64,000 nucleotides of DNA from Ideonella alba (lineage in GTDB: Bacteria > Pseudomonadota > Gammaproteobacteria > Burkholderiales > Burkholderiaceae_C). The stretch is from the NCBI RefSeq assembly GCF_018069875.1, contig NZ_JAGQDF010000010.1, forward strand, positions 1 to 64,000, in the 5' to 3' direction. Under the pieces are notes generated by a model. It did not search any database and was not told the origin of the DNA. It worked only from the letters and a program-made list of their open reading frames with translations. This document shows, in pieces, positions 26,708-34,708 of the stretch. The translations under genes were made by a program, and so were the position numbers. Position 1 is the first letter of the stretch. Each line of letters begins with the position of its first letter.

Positions 26708-27252
26708 CAGGCGATATCGGAGGAATGGACGCCGAATTGACCCCGACGTCGGTCGTCGAAGAATCGGGTCAAGGTTTCCCGCACGGTGCGGAAGGCCAGT
26801 TCATCCCAGGGCACCTCGTCCTCGCGGAAAAGGCGGGCCTCCAGGGTCTCGGGACCGGGGTCCAGGTGGGTGTCGAGCATGCGGGCACGGTAGAACAGGT
26901 GGACCTGACCCACGCGCACCACATTGAGCACGGTGAACAGGCCGTCCAGCTCGACGTGGGCGCCGGCCTCCTCGACCGTTTCGCGCAGCGCGCCCTCGGC
27001 GGTGCTTTCACCCAGTTCCATGAAGCCCGCCGGCAGCGTCCACAGGCCGTGGCGCGGCTCGATGGCGCGGCGGCACAGCAGCACCTGCTCGCCCCAGACC
27101 GGGACGGTGCCGACCACGTTCAGCGGGTTCTCGTAGTGGATCAGGGCGCAGGCGCTGCAGACGGCGCGCGGCCGGTTGTCGTCGGCCGGCACCTGGTACT
27201 GGGTGGGCGCGCCGCAGGCGCGGCAATGCTGGATGGTTCGGGCTGCCCACAT
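26707..27252 (-). CDS. Nudix hydrolase with zinc ribbon
   Basis: 181 residues from the ATG at 27252; an in-frame ATG at 27276 is an alternative, and neither has a strong ribosome binding site. Four cysteines (C10, C13, C32, C35) form an N-terminal zinc ribbon. The Nudix box at residues 76-98 fits the consensus fully (G76, E82, R90-E91, E94-E95, G97), so the enzyme should cleave a nucleoside diphosphate linked to another moiety; the substrate cannot be told. The TGA stop overlaps the start of the ABC exporter gene (ATGA), which places it first in that operon, though a functional link to secretion is not evident. Confidence 0.92.
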   Translation of the reverse strand: MWAARTIQHCRACGAPTQYQVPADDNRPRAVCSACALIHYENPLNVVGTVPVWGEQVLLCRRAIEPRHGLWTLPAGFMELGESTAEGALRETVEEAGAHVELDGLFTVLNVVRVGQVHLFYRARMLDTHLDPGPETLEARLFREDEVPWDELAFRTVRETLTRFFDDRRRGQFGVHSSDIA

Positions 27253-27323
27253 GTCACTGAGTGTAGCGGCCCGCATGGCATCATCGACGGCTGCACAGCC
27301 CTCGTCAGTGAGAGAACCCGCCC

Positions 27324-28016
27324 ATGGATGTCATTTTTCCGCCGGCCCCACCGGTCATCGTGCCCACCATCGACGGCCGGGGTTTTCCGGTGCACCGCAT
27401 CTACTGCGTCGGGCGCAACTACGTGGACCACGCGATCGAGATGGGGGCCACCGGCCGTGAGCCCCCGTTCTTCTTCATGAAACCGGCCGACGCCGTGGTG
27501 CCGGTCGCGGCGGGCCAGACAGGCCACATCCCGTACCCGTCGCAGACGAAGAACCTGCACCACGAGGCCGAACTGGTGGTGGCCATCGGCACCGGTGGCA
27601 CCGATATCCCGGTGGAGCAGGCCGTGCGCCACATCTTCGGCTACGCCTGTGGCCTGGACATGACCCGCCGCGACCTGCAAAACGAGATGAAGAAGCAGGG
27701 CCGCCCCTGGGACATCGGCAAGTCCTATGACCAGTCCGCGCCGATCGGCCCGATCCACCCGATCAGCGCCACCGGCGAGTTGCTGACCGGTGCAATCAGC
27801 CTGAGCGTCAACGGCCAGGTGCGCCAGCAGGCCGATGTCTCGCAGCTGATCTGGAGCGTGGCCGAGACCATCTCCGTGCTGAGCCAGGCCTGGGCCTTGC
27901 AGCCGGGCGACCTGATCTACACCGGCACGCCCGCTGGCGTGGGGGCGGTGGTCTCGGGCGACCGCATGGACATGCAGATCGACGGCCTGGGCGGGCTGTC
28001 GGTGGTGGTGGACTGA
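27324..28016 (+). CDS. Fumarylacetoacetate hydrolase family protein
   Basis: 230 residues, the length of the short FAH family (fumarylpyruvate hydrolase and related enzymes), not the roughly 420-residue classical fumarylacetoacetase. Conserved segments include CVGRNYVDHA, the metal-binding HHEAELVVAIG and GYACGLDMTRRDLQ, and a YTGTPAGVG end. It hydrolyses a C-C bond in a 2,4-dioxo acid from aromatic ring cleavage. Only 18 bp separate it from a maleylacetoacetate/maleylpyruvate isomerase gene, so the two catalyse consecutive steps of either homogentisate/tyrosine or gentisate breakdown. The ring-cleavage dioxygenase that would decide is not in the window. Confidence 0.9.
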   Translation: MDVIFPPAPPVIVPTIDGRGFPVHRIYCVGRNYVDHAIEMGATGREPPFFFMKPADAVVPVAAGQTGHIPYPSQTKNLHHEAELVVAIGTGGTDIPVEQAVRHIFGYACGLDMTRRDLQNEMKKQGRPWDIGKSYDQSAPIGPIHPISATGELLTGAISLSVNGQVRQQADVSQLIWSVAETISVLSQAWALQPGDLIYTGTPAGVGAVVSGDRMDMQIDGLGGLSVVVD

Positions 28017-28034
28017 CACGGAGGCGCGGCGACC

Positions 28035-28673
28035 ATGGCGATCGAGCTGTTCAACTACTTCCGCTCGTCGGCGTCCTACCGCGTGCGCATCGCGCTGGCG
28101 CTCAAGGGCCTGCCCTTCGACTACCGTGCGGTGCACCTGCAGAAGAACGAGCAGACGGCCGAGTCCTACGCCGCCGTGTCCGCGGCCCGGCTGGTGCCGC
28201 TGCTGCACGACGGTGACGCCTGGGTGCACCAGTCGATGGCCATCATCGAGTACCTCGACGAGACCCACCCCGAGCCACCGCTGCTGCCCGCCCATCCGCT
28301 GGACCGCGCCCGGGTGCGCGCGCTGGCGCAGGACATCGCCTGCGAGATCCATCCGCTGAACAACCTGCGCGTGCTGCGCTACCTGGTGCAGTCCATGGGC
28401 GTCAGCGAGGACGACAAGAACCGCTGGTACCGCCACTGGGTCGAGACCGGCCTGGAGACCGTCGAGCGGCAACTGGTGGCCCGTCCGGGTCGCTTCTGCC
28501 ACGGCGACACGCCGACGCTGGCCGACTGCCTGCTGGTGCCGCAGATCTTCAACGCGCAGCGCTTTGACTGCCGCCTGGACCACGTGCCCCAGGTGATGCG
28601 GGTCTTCGAGGCCTGCATGGCGCTCGATGCCTTCGAATCCACCCGTCCCGAGAAGTGCCCGGATGCGGCCTGA
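28035..28673 (+). CDS. maiA: Maleylacetoacetate (or maleylpyruvate) isomerase, GST zeta family
   Basis: 212 residues, the usual family length. The N-terminal thioredoxin-like domain carries the zeta-class active-site stretch SSASYRVRIAL (residues 11-21) that binds glutathione. An all-helical GST C-terminal domain follows, with NNLRVLRYL. It isomerises the cis double bond of maleylacetoacetate or maleylpyruvate, giving the substrate of the preceding FAH-family enzyme. A GGAGG ribosome binding site precedes the ATG. The choice between homogentisate and gentisate pathway is open. The end overlaps the start of the next gene by 11 bp. Confidence 0.88.
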   Translation: MAIELFNYFRSSASYRVRIALALKGLPFDYRAVHLQKNEQTAESYAAVSAARLVPLLHDGDAWVHQSMAIIEYLDETHPEPPLLPAHPLDRARVRALAQDIACEIHPLNNLRVLRYLVQSMGVSEDDKNRWYRHWVETGLETVERQLVARPGRFCHGDTPTLADCLLVPQIFNAQRFDCRLDHVPQVMRVFEACMALDAFESTRPEKCPDAA

Positions 28674-29433
28674 GGACTGGCTGCGGGCTGACGGGTTGCC
28701 GGCCGGGGTGGCCGGGGGCATGTCCACGCGGGCCGGTGGGGTCAGCCTGGCCCCGTTCGACGCGCTGAACCTGCGGCCCTCTGGGCTGCGCGCCGATGCG
28801 GTGGACGACCCGCTGGCCATTGCCGAGAACCAGCGCCGCTGGGCGGCCGTCATGGCTCCCGCGCGGCCGGTCTGGCTGGATCAGGTGCATGGCGCGCGCG
28901 TCGTGCGCCTGGGGCTGGCAGACCTGAACGAGGCCAGCGGTCCCTTTCACCAGGCCGATGCGGCGGTCACCACCGTGCGCGGCGTGGCCTGCACCGTGCT
29001 GGTGGCCGATTGCCTGCCGGTGCTGCTGGCCGATGTCCGGGGCGTCGCCGTGGGTGCCGCGCATGCGGGATGGCGTGGACTGGCTGGCGGTGTGCTGGAG
29101 GCCACGGTGGCTGAACTGTGCGACGCGGCCGATTGCGCCCCGGCCGCGCTGCAGGCCTGGCTGGGCGCCTGCATCGGCCCGACGGCCTTCGAGGTGGGCG
29201 AGGACGTGCGCGCCGCTTTCGGTGCCTCGGCGCAGGCCCACTTCCGCCCCACCGGCGAGGCCGGGAAATGGTGGGCCGACCTGCCGGCGCTGGCCCGCCA
29301 GCGGCTGGCGGCGGTGGGCGTGAGCCAGGTCAGCGGCGGACGCTGGTGCACGGTCAGCGACCGGTCACGCTTCTTCTCGTTCCGGCGGGACCGGGTCACC
29401 GGTCGCCACGCGGCCTCGGTCTGGCTCGCCTGA
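28663..29433 (+). CDS. pgeF: Peptidoglycan editing factor PgeF / YfiH (LACC1 family)
   Basis: 256 residues from the ATG at 28663, which overlaps the end of maiA; an upstream in-frame start at 28627 would lie well inside maiA and is less likely. Metal/active-site residues of the family are present: His76 in LDQVHG, Cys117 in VADC, His134 in AAHAGW. Members have been described as polyphenol oxidases and as purine nucleoside phosphorylase/adenosine deaminases, and E. coli YfiH prevents L-Ser misincorporation into peptidoglycan. The last 69 bases overlap, tail to tail, a small gene on the other strand. Confidence 0.92.
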   Translation: MRPEDWLRADGLPAGVAGGMSTRAGGVSLAPFDALNLRPSGLRADAVDDPLAIAENQRRWAAVMAPARPVWLDQVHGARVVRLGLADLNEASGPFHQADAAVTTVRGVACTVLVADCLPVLLADVRGVAVGAAHAGWRGLAGGVLEATVAELCDAADCAPAALQAWLGACIGPTAFEVGEDVRAAFGASAQAHFRPTGEAGKWWADLPALARQRLAAVGVSQVSGGRWCTVSDRSRFFSFRRDRVTGRHAASVWLA

Positions 29434-29640
29434 GCGGGCGTTTTCAGCCGGCGCTTCGGCGGCCTGCCGCGCGCGCCGCCGCAAGGGTGTGCCCAGGATG
29501 TACAGCAGGATCCACAGCGGCAGCACCCCGTAGCCCAGCAGGATGAACAGTGCGCCAAGCAGGCTGCCGCGGGGCGCCGTGGCTTCCGCGGCGGCCATCA
29601 TCACGACAACGAACCCCCAGGCGATGGCGACGATGTGCAT
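29365..29640 (-). CDS. Small conserved inner-membrane protein
   Basis: 91 residues. The first about 55 form two likely membrane helices (MHIVAIAWGFVVVMMAAA and GALFILLGYGVLPLWILLYILG). They are followed by a basic segment (TPLRRRARQ) and a hydrophilic tail. I recall similar small proteins in other Burkholderiales, but the function is unknown to me. The 3' end overlaps pgeF by 69 bp in convergent orientation, and it is divergent from phaC. Confidence 0.75.
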   Translation of the reverse strand: MHIVAIAWGFVVVMMAAAEATAPRGSLLGALFILLGYGVLPLWILLYILGTPLRRRARQAAEAPAENARSGEPDRGRVATGDPVPPEREEA

Positions 29641-29763
29641 TTCGAATTATGAAAAGTAGAATCAAATGGTGGAAAATTCAGTCATCATGGGGTAAGCTTG
29701 CGCCCGAAGAATGCTGCCACACACCACAGGCCGATCAGGCCACATGATCGAGGAGACACGCGC
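29641..29763 (+). promoter_or_regulatory. Divergent promoter region and ribosome binding site of phaC
   Basis: This is an AT-rich stretch (29641-29690) between the divergent small membrane gene and phaC. A TAGAAT box at 29657-29662 is a possible -10 element, but its -35 partner is poor. A clear Shine-Dalgarno GGAG at 29752-29755 lies 8 nt before a GTG at 29764. That favours the GTG as the phaC start over the ATGs at 29770 and 29779. Confidence 0.45.
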
Positions 29764-31473
29764 GTGAAGATGCCGGCCATGCCCACCCTGGACGCCTTCG
29801 GTCCGCAAGCCCAGCAGTCGGCCGACGCCTTCGGCGCTGCCGTTGGCGGCCTGATGAAGTCCATGGGCGCGCTGAACCTGCCCGGCGACGCGCTCGCCAA
29901 GCTGCAGGCCGACTACCTGAAGGAAGCCACGCTGATCTGGAACGGCACGCTGCAGTCGATGCAGGGTGGCGAGGCCGCCGCTGCTGCGCCGATCAAGGAC
30001 CGCCGCTTCTCGTCCAAGGACTGGAGCGCCACCCCGGCCAGCGCCTTCAGCGCCCAGATGTACCTGCTCAACGCCCGCACGCTGATGCAGATGGCCGAGA
30101 GCGTGCAGGGCGATGCCAAGACCAAGGGCCGGATCCGCTTCGCGGTGCAGCAGTGGGTCGACGCGATGAGCCCCAGCAACTTCCTGGCGCTCAACCCCGA
30201 GGCCCAGCGCAAGGCGCTGGAAAGCCGCGGCGAGAGCATCTCCAAGGGCGTGCAGCAACTGGTGCACGACCTGCAGCAGGGCCATGTCTCGCAAACCGAC
30301 GAGAGCCTGTTCGAGGTCGGCCGCAACGTGGCCACCACCGAAGGCGCGGTGGTCTTCGAGAACGAGTTCTTCCAGCTGATCGAGTACAAGCCGCTGACCG
30401 CCAAGGTCTACGAGCGGCCGATGCTGTTCGTGCCGCCGTGCATCAACAAGTACTACATCCTGGACCTGCAGCCCGAGAACTCGCTGATCCGCTATACCGT
30501 GCAGCAGGGCCACCGGGTGTTCGTGGTCAGCTGGCGCAACCCGGATGACTCGATGGCCGCCAAGACCTGGGACGACTACATCGAGCACGGCCCGATCGCC
30601 GCCATCCACACGGTCCAGGCGATCACCGGCGCCAAGACCATCGACACGCTGGGCTTCTGCGTCGGCGGCACCATCCTGTCCACCGCGCTGGCGGTGCTGG
30701 CGGCGCGCGGCGAGCAGCCGGCCGAGTCGGTCACGCTGCTGACCACCTTCGTCGATTTCGCCGACACCGGCATCCTCGACCTCTTCGTCGACGAGCCGAT
30801 GTGCCAGATGCGCGAGATGACCATCGGCGAGCGCGCGCCGCAGGGCCCCGGCCTGCTCAAGGGCCAGGAGCTGGCCACCACCTTCAGCTTCCTGCGTCCG
30901 AACGACCTGGTCTGGAACTACGTGGTGGGCAACTACCTGAAGGGCGAGACCCCGCCGCCCTTCGACCTGCTGTACTGGAACAGCGACTCGACCAACCTGC
31001 CGGGCCCGATGTACTGCTGGTACCTGCGCAACACCTACCTCGAGAACAAGCTCAAGGTGCCGGGTGCGCTGACCACCTGCGGCGAGAAGGTCGACCTGGG
31101 CGCGATCAAGGCGCCGGTCTACCTGTATGCCTCGCGCGAGGACCACATCGTCCCCTGGACCGGCGCCTATGCCTCCACCCAGGTGTTCAAGGGCAAGAAG
31201 CGCTTCATGCTGGGCGCCTCCGGCCACATCGCCGGGGTGATCAACCCGCCGGCGGCCGGCAAGCGCAGCCACTGGGTGAACGACAAGCTGCCCGAGACCG
31301 CCGAGGCCTGGCTGGCCGGCGCCAAGGAAATGCCCGGCAGCTGGTGGACCGACTGGGCGCAGTGGCTGGGCAGCCATGCCGGCAAGCAGGTGGCCGCGCC
31401 CAAGTCCTACGGCAACGCCAGGTTCAAGGCCATCGAGCCGGCGCCGGGCCGCTACGTCAAGCAAAAGGCCTGA
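29764..31473 (+). CDS. phaC: Class I poly(3-hydroxyalkanoate) synthase
   Basis: 569 residues from the GTG at 29764. It polymerises (R)-3-hydroxyacyl-CoA, chiefly 3-hydroxybutyryl-CoA, into PHB on the surface of cytoplasmic granules. The modified lipase box GFCVGG holds the nucleophile Cys299; Asp460 (in SREDH) and His488 (in SGHIAG) complete the triad. All three are offset by 20 from Cys319/Asp480/His508 of the Cupriavidus necator enzyme. Length and the variable N-terminal 180 residues fit class I. phaA follows 67 bp downstream and phaB after that, the classical phaCAB order. Confidence 0.97.
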   Translation: MKMPAMPTLDAFGPQAQQSADAFGAAVGGLMKSMGALNLPGDALAKLQADYLKEATLIWNGTLQSMQGGEAAAAAPIKDRRFSSKDWSATPASAFSAQMYLLNARTLMQMAESVQGDAKTKGRIRFAVQQWVDAMSPSNFLALNPEAQRKALESRGESISKGVQQLVHDLQQGHVSQTDESLFEVGRNVATTEGAVVFENEFFQLIEYKPLTAKVYERPMLFVPPCINKYYILDLQPENSLIRYTVQQGHRVFVVSWRNPDDSMAAKTWDDYIEHGPIAAIHTVQAITGAKTIDTLGFCVGGTILSTALAVLAARGEQPAESVTLLTTFVDFADTGILDLFVDEPMCQMREMTIGERAPQGPGLLKGQELATTFSFLRPNDLVWNYVVGNYLKGETPPPFDLLYWNSDSTNLPGPMYCWYLRNTYLENKLKVPGALTTCGEKVDLGAIKAPVYLYASREDHIVPWTGAYASTQVFKGKKRFMLGASGHIAGVINPPAAGKRSHWVNDKLPETAEAWLAGAKEMPGSWWTDWAQWLGSHAGKQVAAPKSYGNARFKAIEPAPGRYVKQKA

Positions 31474-31540
31474 GTCGGCCGAGCCCGCAACGCATTCATA
31501 CTTCACGGCCTGACCGTGGCCATTTCCTGAGGAGACTTTC

Positions 31541-32719
31541 ATGACCGACATCGTCATCGTTGCCGCCGCCCGCACCGCCGTGGGCAAGTTCGGCGGTTCC
31601 CTGGCCGGCGTCGCCGCCCCTGAGCTGGGTGCTGCGGTGATCCAGGGCCTGCTGGCCCGCACCGGCCTGGCCGGCGAGCAGATCGGCGAGGTCATCCTGG
31701 GCCAGGTGCTGACCGCCGGCTCGGGCCAGAACCCGGCGCGCCAGTCGGTGATCAAGTCGGGCCTGCCCAACGCGGTGCCGGCGATGACCATCAACAAGGT
31801 CTGCGGCTCGGGCCTGAAGGCGGTGATGCTGGCCGCGCAGGCCATCCGCGACGGCGACAGCGAGATCATCATCGCCGGCGGCCAGGAGAACATGAGTGCC
31901 TCGCCCCACGTGCTGATGAACAGCCGCAATGGCGCCCGCATGGGCGACACCAAGCTGGTCGACACCATGATCAACGACGGCCTGTTCGATGTGTACAACA
32001 AGTACCACATGGGCATCACCGCCGAGAACGTGGCCAAGCAGTACGGCATCAGCCGCGAGGCCCAGGACGAACTGGCCCTGGCCAGCCAGCGCAAGGCCGC
32101 TGCCGCCCAGGACGCCGGCAAGTTCAAGGACGAGATCGTCGGCATCAGCATCCCCCAGCGCAAGGGTGATCCGGTGGTCTTCGACGCCGACGAGTTCCTG
32201 AACCGCAAGACCAGCCTGGAAGGCCTGGCCGGCCTGCGCCCCGCCTTCGACAAGGCCGGCTCGGTGACCGCCGGCAATGCCTCGGGCATCAACGACGGCG
32301 CCGCCGCGGTGATGGTGATGAGCGCCGCCAAGGCCGCCGCGCTGGGTCTGAAGCCGCTGGCCCGCATCGCCAGCTACGCCAGCGCCGGTCTGGACCCGGC
32401 CATCATGGGCATGGGCCCGGTGCCGGCCGCCCGCAAGGCGCTGGAGCGCGCCGGCTGGAAGGCCGCCGACCTGGACCTGCTGGAAATCAATGAAGCCTTC
32501 GCGGCCCAGGCCTGCGCGGTGCACAAGGAAATGGGCTGGGACACCGACAAAGTCAACGTCAATGGCGGCGCGATCGCCATCGGCCACCCGATCGGCGCCT
32601 CCGGCTGCCGCATCCTGGTCACGCTGCTGCACGAGATGCAGCGCCGTGACGCCAAGAAGGGCATCGCCTCGCTGTGCATCGGCGGTGGCATGGGTGTGGC
32701 GCTGACCGTCGAGCGCTGA
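31541..32719 (+). CDS. phaA: Acetyl-CoA acetyltransferase (beta-ketothiolase)
   Basis: 392 residues, the normal thiolase length. It condenses two acetyl-CoA to acetoacetyl-CoA, the first step of PHB synthesis. The acyl-enzyme Cys88 (VCGSGLK), His349 (GHPIGASG) and Cys379 (SLCIGGGMG) are all present at the positions known for PhaA. A strong ribosome binding site GAGGAG lies just before the ATG. It sits between phaC and phaB in one transcription direction. Confidence 0.97.
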   Translation: MTDIVIVAAARTAVGKFGGSLAGVAAPELGAAVIQGLLARTGLAGEQIGEVILGQVLTAGSGQNPARQSVIKSGLPNAVPAMTINKVCGSGLKAVMLAAQAIRDGDSEIIIAGGQENMSASPHVLMNSRNGARMGDTKLVDTMINDGLFDVYNKYHMGITAENVAKQYGISREAQDELALASQRKAAAAQDAGKFKDEIVGISIPQRKGDPVVFDADEFLNRKTSLEGLAGLRPAFDKAGSVTAGNASGINDGAAAVMVMSAAKAAALGLKPLARIASYASAGLDPAIMGMGPVPAARKALERAGWKAADLDLLEINEAFAAQACAVHKEMGWDTDKVNVNGGAIAIGHPIGASGCRILVTLLHEMQRRDAKKGIASLCIGGGMGVALTVER

Positions 32720-32729
32720 TCCCTGGTCA

Positions 32730-32755
32730 CCACGCGCGGGTTGACCCGGGCGTGG
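32730..32755 (+). other. Intercistronic hairpin between phaA and phaB
   Basis: 11-bp arms with one mismatch (ccacgcgcggg / cccgggcgtgg) and a TTGA loop, starting 11 bases after the phaA stop. There is no T-run, so it is more likely an mRNA stability or processing element than a full terminator. The rest of the 133-bp gap holds nothing else that I recognise. Confidence 0.4.
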
Positions 32756-32852
32756 ATGTGCATGAGCGGGTGAGTACGGACCCGCGACTTCCCGGTCGGG
32801 GCAGATCATGACCCCACCGGACCCCAATGGAATCTCTAGAGGAGCAAGAGCA

Positions 32853-33590
32853 ATGGCACAGAAAGTGGCGTATGTGACGGGTGGCATGGGCGGCATCGGA
32901 ACCGCGATCTGCCAGCGTCTGGCCAAGGATGGCTTCAAGGTCATCGCCGGCTGCGGCCCGAGCCGTGACTTCGACAAGTGGCTGGGCGAGCAGAAGGCCC
33001 TGGGCTACTCCTTCTACGCCTCGGTGGGCAACGTCGCCGACTGGGACAGCACGGTGGAGGCCTTTGCCAAGGCCAAGGCCGAGCATGGCCCGATCGACGT
33101 CCTGGTCAACAACGCCGGCATCACCAAGGACCGCATGTTCCTGAAGATGACCAAGGAAGACTGGGACGCGGTGATCAGCACCAACCTGACCTCGATGTTC
33201 AACGTGACCAAGCAGGTCGTGGCGGACATGGTGGAGCGGGGCTTCGGCCGCATCATCCAGATCTCGTCGGTCAACGGCGAGAAGGGCCAGGCCGGCCAGA
33301 CCAACTACTCGGCCGCCAAGGCCGGCATGCACGGTTTCACGATGGCCCTGGCCCAGGAACTGGCCGCCAAGGGCGTGACGGTGAACACCGTCAGCCCGGG
33401 CTACATCGGCACCGACATGGTCCGTGCGATCAAGCCGGAAGTGCTGGAGAAGATCATCGCCACCATCCCGGTCAAGCGCCTGGGCACCCCCGAGGAAATC
33501 GGCTCGGTCGTGGCCTGGCTGGCGGGTGACGACTCCGGCTTCACCACCGGCGCCGACTTCTCCTGCAACGGCGGTCTGCATATGGGCTGA
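32853..33590 (+). CDS. phaB: NADPH-dependent acetoacetyl-CoA reductase
   Basis: 245 residues from the ATG at 32853, chosen because AGAGGAG lies just upstream; a longer frame from 32808 has no such site. It reduces acetoacetyl-CoA to (R)-3-hydroxybutyryl-CoA, the PhaC substrate. This is a short-chain dehydrogenase: cofactor motif TGGMGGIG near residue 11, VNNAG, catalytic Ser in ISSVNG, and Tyr152 with its Lys in NYSAAKAG. The KVAYVTGG start and GADFSCNGGLHMG end are typical of PhaB. The final codons form one arm of a long inverted repeat. Confidence 0.96.
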   Translation: MAQKVAYVTGGMGGIGTAICQRLAKDGFKVIAGCGPSRDFDKWLGEQKALGYSFYASVGNVADWDSTVEAFAKAKAEHGPIDVLVNNAGITKDRMFLKMTKEDWDAVISTNLTSMFNVTKQVVADMVERGFGRIIQISSVNGEKGQAGQTNYSAAKAGMHGFTMALAQELAAKGVTVNTVSPGYIGTDMVRAIKPEVLEKIIATIPVKRLGTPEEIGSVVAWLAGDDSGFTTGADFSCNGGLHMG

Positions 33591-33625
33591 CCGCCCAAGG
33601 GCGGTCCGCCCATATGCAGACCGCC
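33570..33625 (+). repeat. 56-bp inverted repeat spanning the phaB stop codon
   Basis: Arms of 27 bp with one mismatch and an AA loop. GGCGGTCTGCATATGGGC (33570-33587) is matched perfectly by its reverse complement at 33608-33625, and GACCGCCC/GGGCGGTC lies inside. The left arm is the last codons of phaB plus its TGA, so the right arm is an inverted copy of the gene end. It could act as a terminator or 3' stabilising structure. Confidence 0.85.
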
Positions 33626-33635
33626 TTCGGCCGAC

Positions 33636-33674
33636 CGTTGGGCTCCCCCTGCCCCCTCCGGGAGGGGGTTCCAG
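33636..33674 (+). repeat. Dispersed intergenic repeat, copy 1 (contains a C/G hairpin)
   Basis: Begins CGTTGGGCTCCCC and ends GGTTCCAG. The inner stem ccccctc/gaggggg (33652-33658, 33662-33668) is followed by TT. The same element occurs after purL at 43161-43202 and, inverted, at 43275-43316. Confidence 0.75.
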
Positions 33675-33690
33675 CCAGACAGTCGATCTC

Positions 33691-33709
33691 GGGCCGGCAT
33701 TGCCGGCCC
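33691..33709. terminator. Hairpin between convergent phaB and yitT-family gene
   Basis: Perfect 8-bp stem gggccggc/gccggccc with an ATT loop. It lies 8 bases from the yitT stop and about 100 bases after phaB. It is probably a bidirectional terminator, although the T-run (GTGTCGTTT) is weak. Confidence 0.5.
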
Positions 33710-33717
33710 GTGTCGTT

Positions 33718-34335
33718 TCAGTAGGCCACGTAGCGGCCGGGCTTGTGGTTCACCGCCAGCGCGAAGTTCATCGCCACGGCGCCCAGCACGCTCAGCGCCA
33801 GACGGCGGGCGTCGGTGAAGGGCCAGCTGGCCAGCAGGATGGCGGCGTCGATGCTCAGCTGCACGATGCCGGCGCGCCAGCCGTAGCGCTCCTGCAGCCA
33901 CAGCACCACGGTGTTCAAGCCGCCCAGGCTGGCGCGGTGGCGGAACAGGATGATGAAGCCGGTGCCGATCAGCGATCCGCCGGCCAAGGCGGCGAACAAG
34001 GGGTTCAGCGTGCTGTAGCCCAGCCACTGCGGCATCAGCTCCGACAGGCCCGACAGCAGCGTCACCGCCGACAGCGTCTTGACCGTGAACTGCGGCCCCA
34101 GGCGCTGCCAGGCCAGCCAGTAGAAGGGCAGGTTGATCACGAACAGCAGCGGGCCGAAAGGCAGGCCGCTGCCGTAGTGAGCCAGGAAGGCCAGGCCGAC
34201 CGTGCCGCCGGTCATCAGACCCAGGTGGCGAAACATGGTCAGGCCGATGCTGACGAACAGCGTGCCGATCAGCAGCGCCTGGGCATCGTCGAACAGCGTG
34301 TGGCGCTGCGGCTCGGCCTCGTCGGGCGCGTTCAT
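33718..34335 (-). CDS. YitT family membrane protein
   Basis: 205 residues with five or six hydrophobic segments and glycine-rich turns (GLMTGGTVGLAFL, GGSLIGTGFIILFRHRASLGG), as in the YitT/DUF161 family. The C-terminal DUF2179 domain found in many Gram-positive members is absent, as usual for short proteobacterial forms. Transport function is presumed but the substrate is unknown. Its start overlaps the stop of the DUF2788 gene (ATGA). Confidence 0.85.
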   Translation of the reverse strand: MNAPDEAEPQRHTLFDDAQALLIGTLFVSIGLTMFRHLGLMTGGTVGLAFLAHYGSGLPFGPLLFVINLPFYWLAWQRLGPQFTVKTLSAVTLLSGLSELMPQWLGYSTLNPLFAALAGGSLIGTGFIILFRHRASLGGLNTVVLWLQERYGWRAGIVQLSIDAAILLASWPFTDARRLALSVLGAVAMNFALAVNHKPGRYVAY

Positions 34336-34550
34336 TCGACGATGCCGACCATGAAGTACTTGATGATGCCCTTGAGCACGAAGCCCAGCAGACCCACGCC
34401 CAGACCCAGCAGCAGCACGAAGGTGCCGAAACGGCCGGCCTTGGACTCGCGCGCCAGCTGCAGGATGATGAACACCATGTACAGCATGAAGGCCGAGACC
34501 CCGAAGGTCAGGCCGAACCAGGCGATTTGTTCTTCCGTGTAGCCGAACAT
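34332..34550 (-). CDS. DUF2788 family small membrane protein
   Basis: 72 residues beginning MFGYTEEQIAWFGLTFGV, with two membrane segments separated by LARESKAGRFGTF, the signature of DUF2788. Function is unknown. It is translationally coupled to the downstream yitT-family gene. Upstream, tandem 79-bp repeats separate it from the DUF2189 gene. Confidence 0.88.
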   Translation of the reverse strand: MFGYTEEQIAWFGLTFGVSAFMLYMVFIILQLARESKAGRFGTFVLLLGLGVGLLGFVLKGIIKYFMVGIVE

Positions 34551-34708
34551 GTCAGTGTTGCCCGGCCGCTCCGAAGGGACTGAGCGCCTTCTCTGTGAGC
34601 TTCGGACGAAGTGAGCGTGGAAATGTCATGTCAGTCCCGCCCGGCCGTTCCGAAGGGACTGAGCGCCCCCTTGGGGGGAACGAACGAAGTGAGAGTGGGG
34701 GCATGTCA
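34551..34708 (-). repeat. Two tandem 79-bp repeats between DUF2189 and DUF2788 genes
   Basis: Direct copies at 34551-34629 and 34630-34708. Each has gtcag, then cccggccgNtccgaagggactgagcgcc in two blocks, and a gaNcgaagtgag block; they differ in the middle (ccttctctgtgagcttc versus cccttggggggaac). The right-hand unit reaches into the stop codon of the DUF2189 gene. It includes a small cccccttgggggg stem. No coding potential. Confidence 0.8.
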
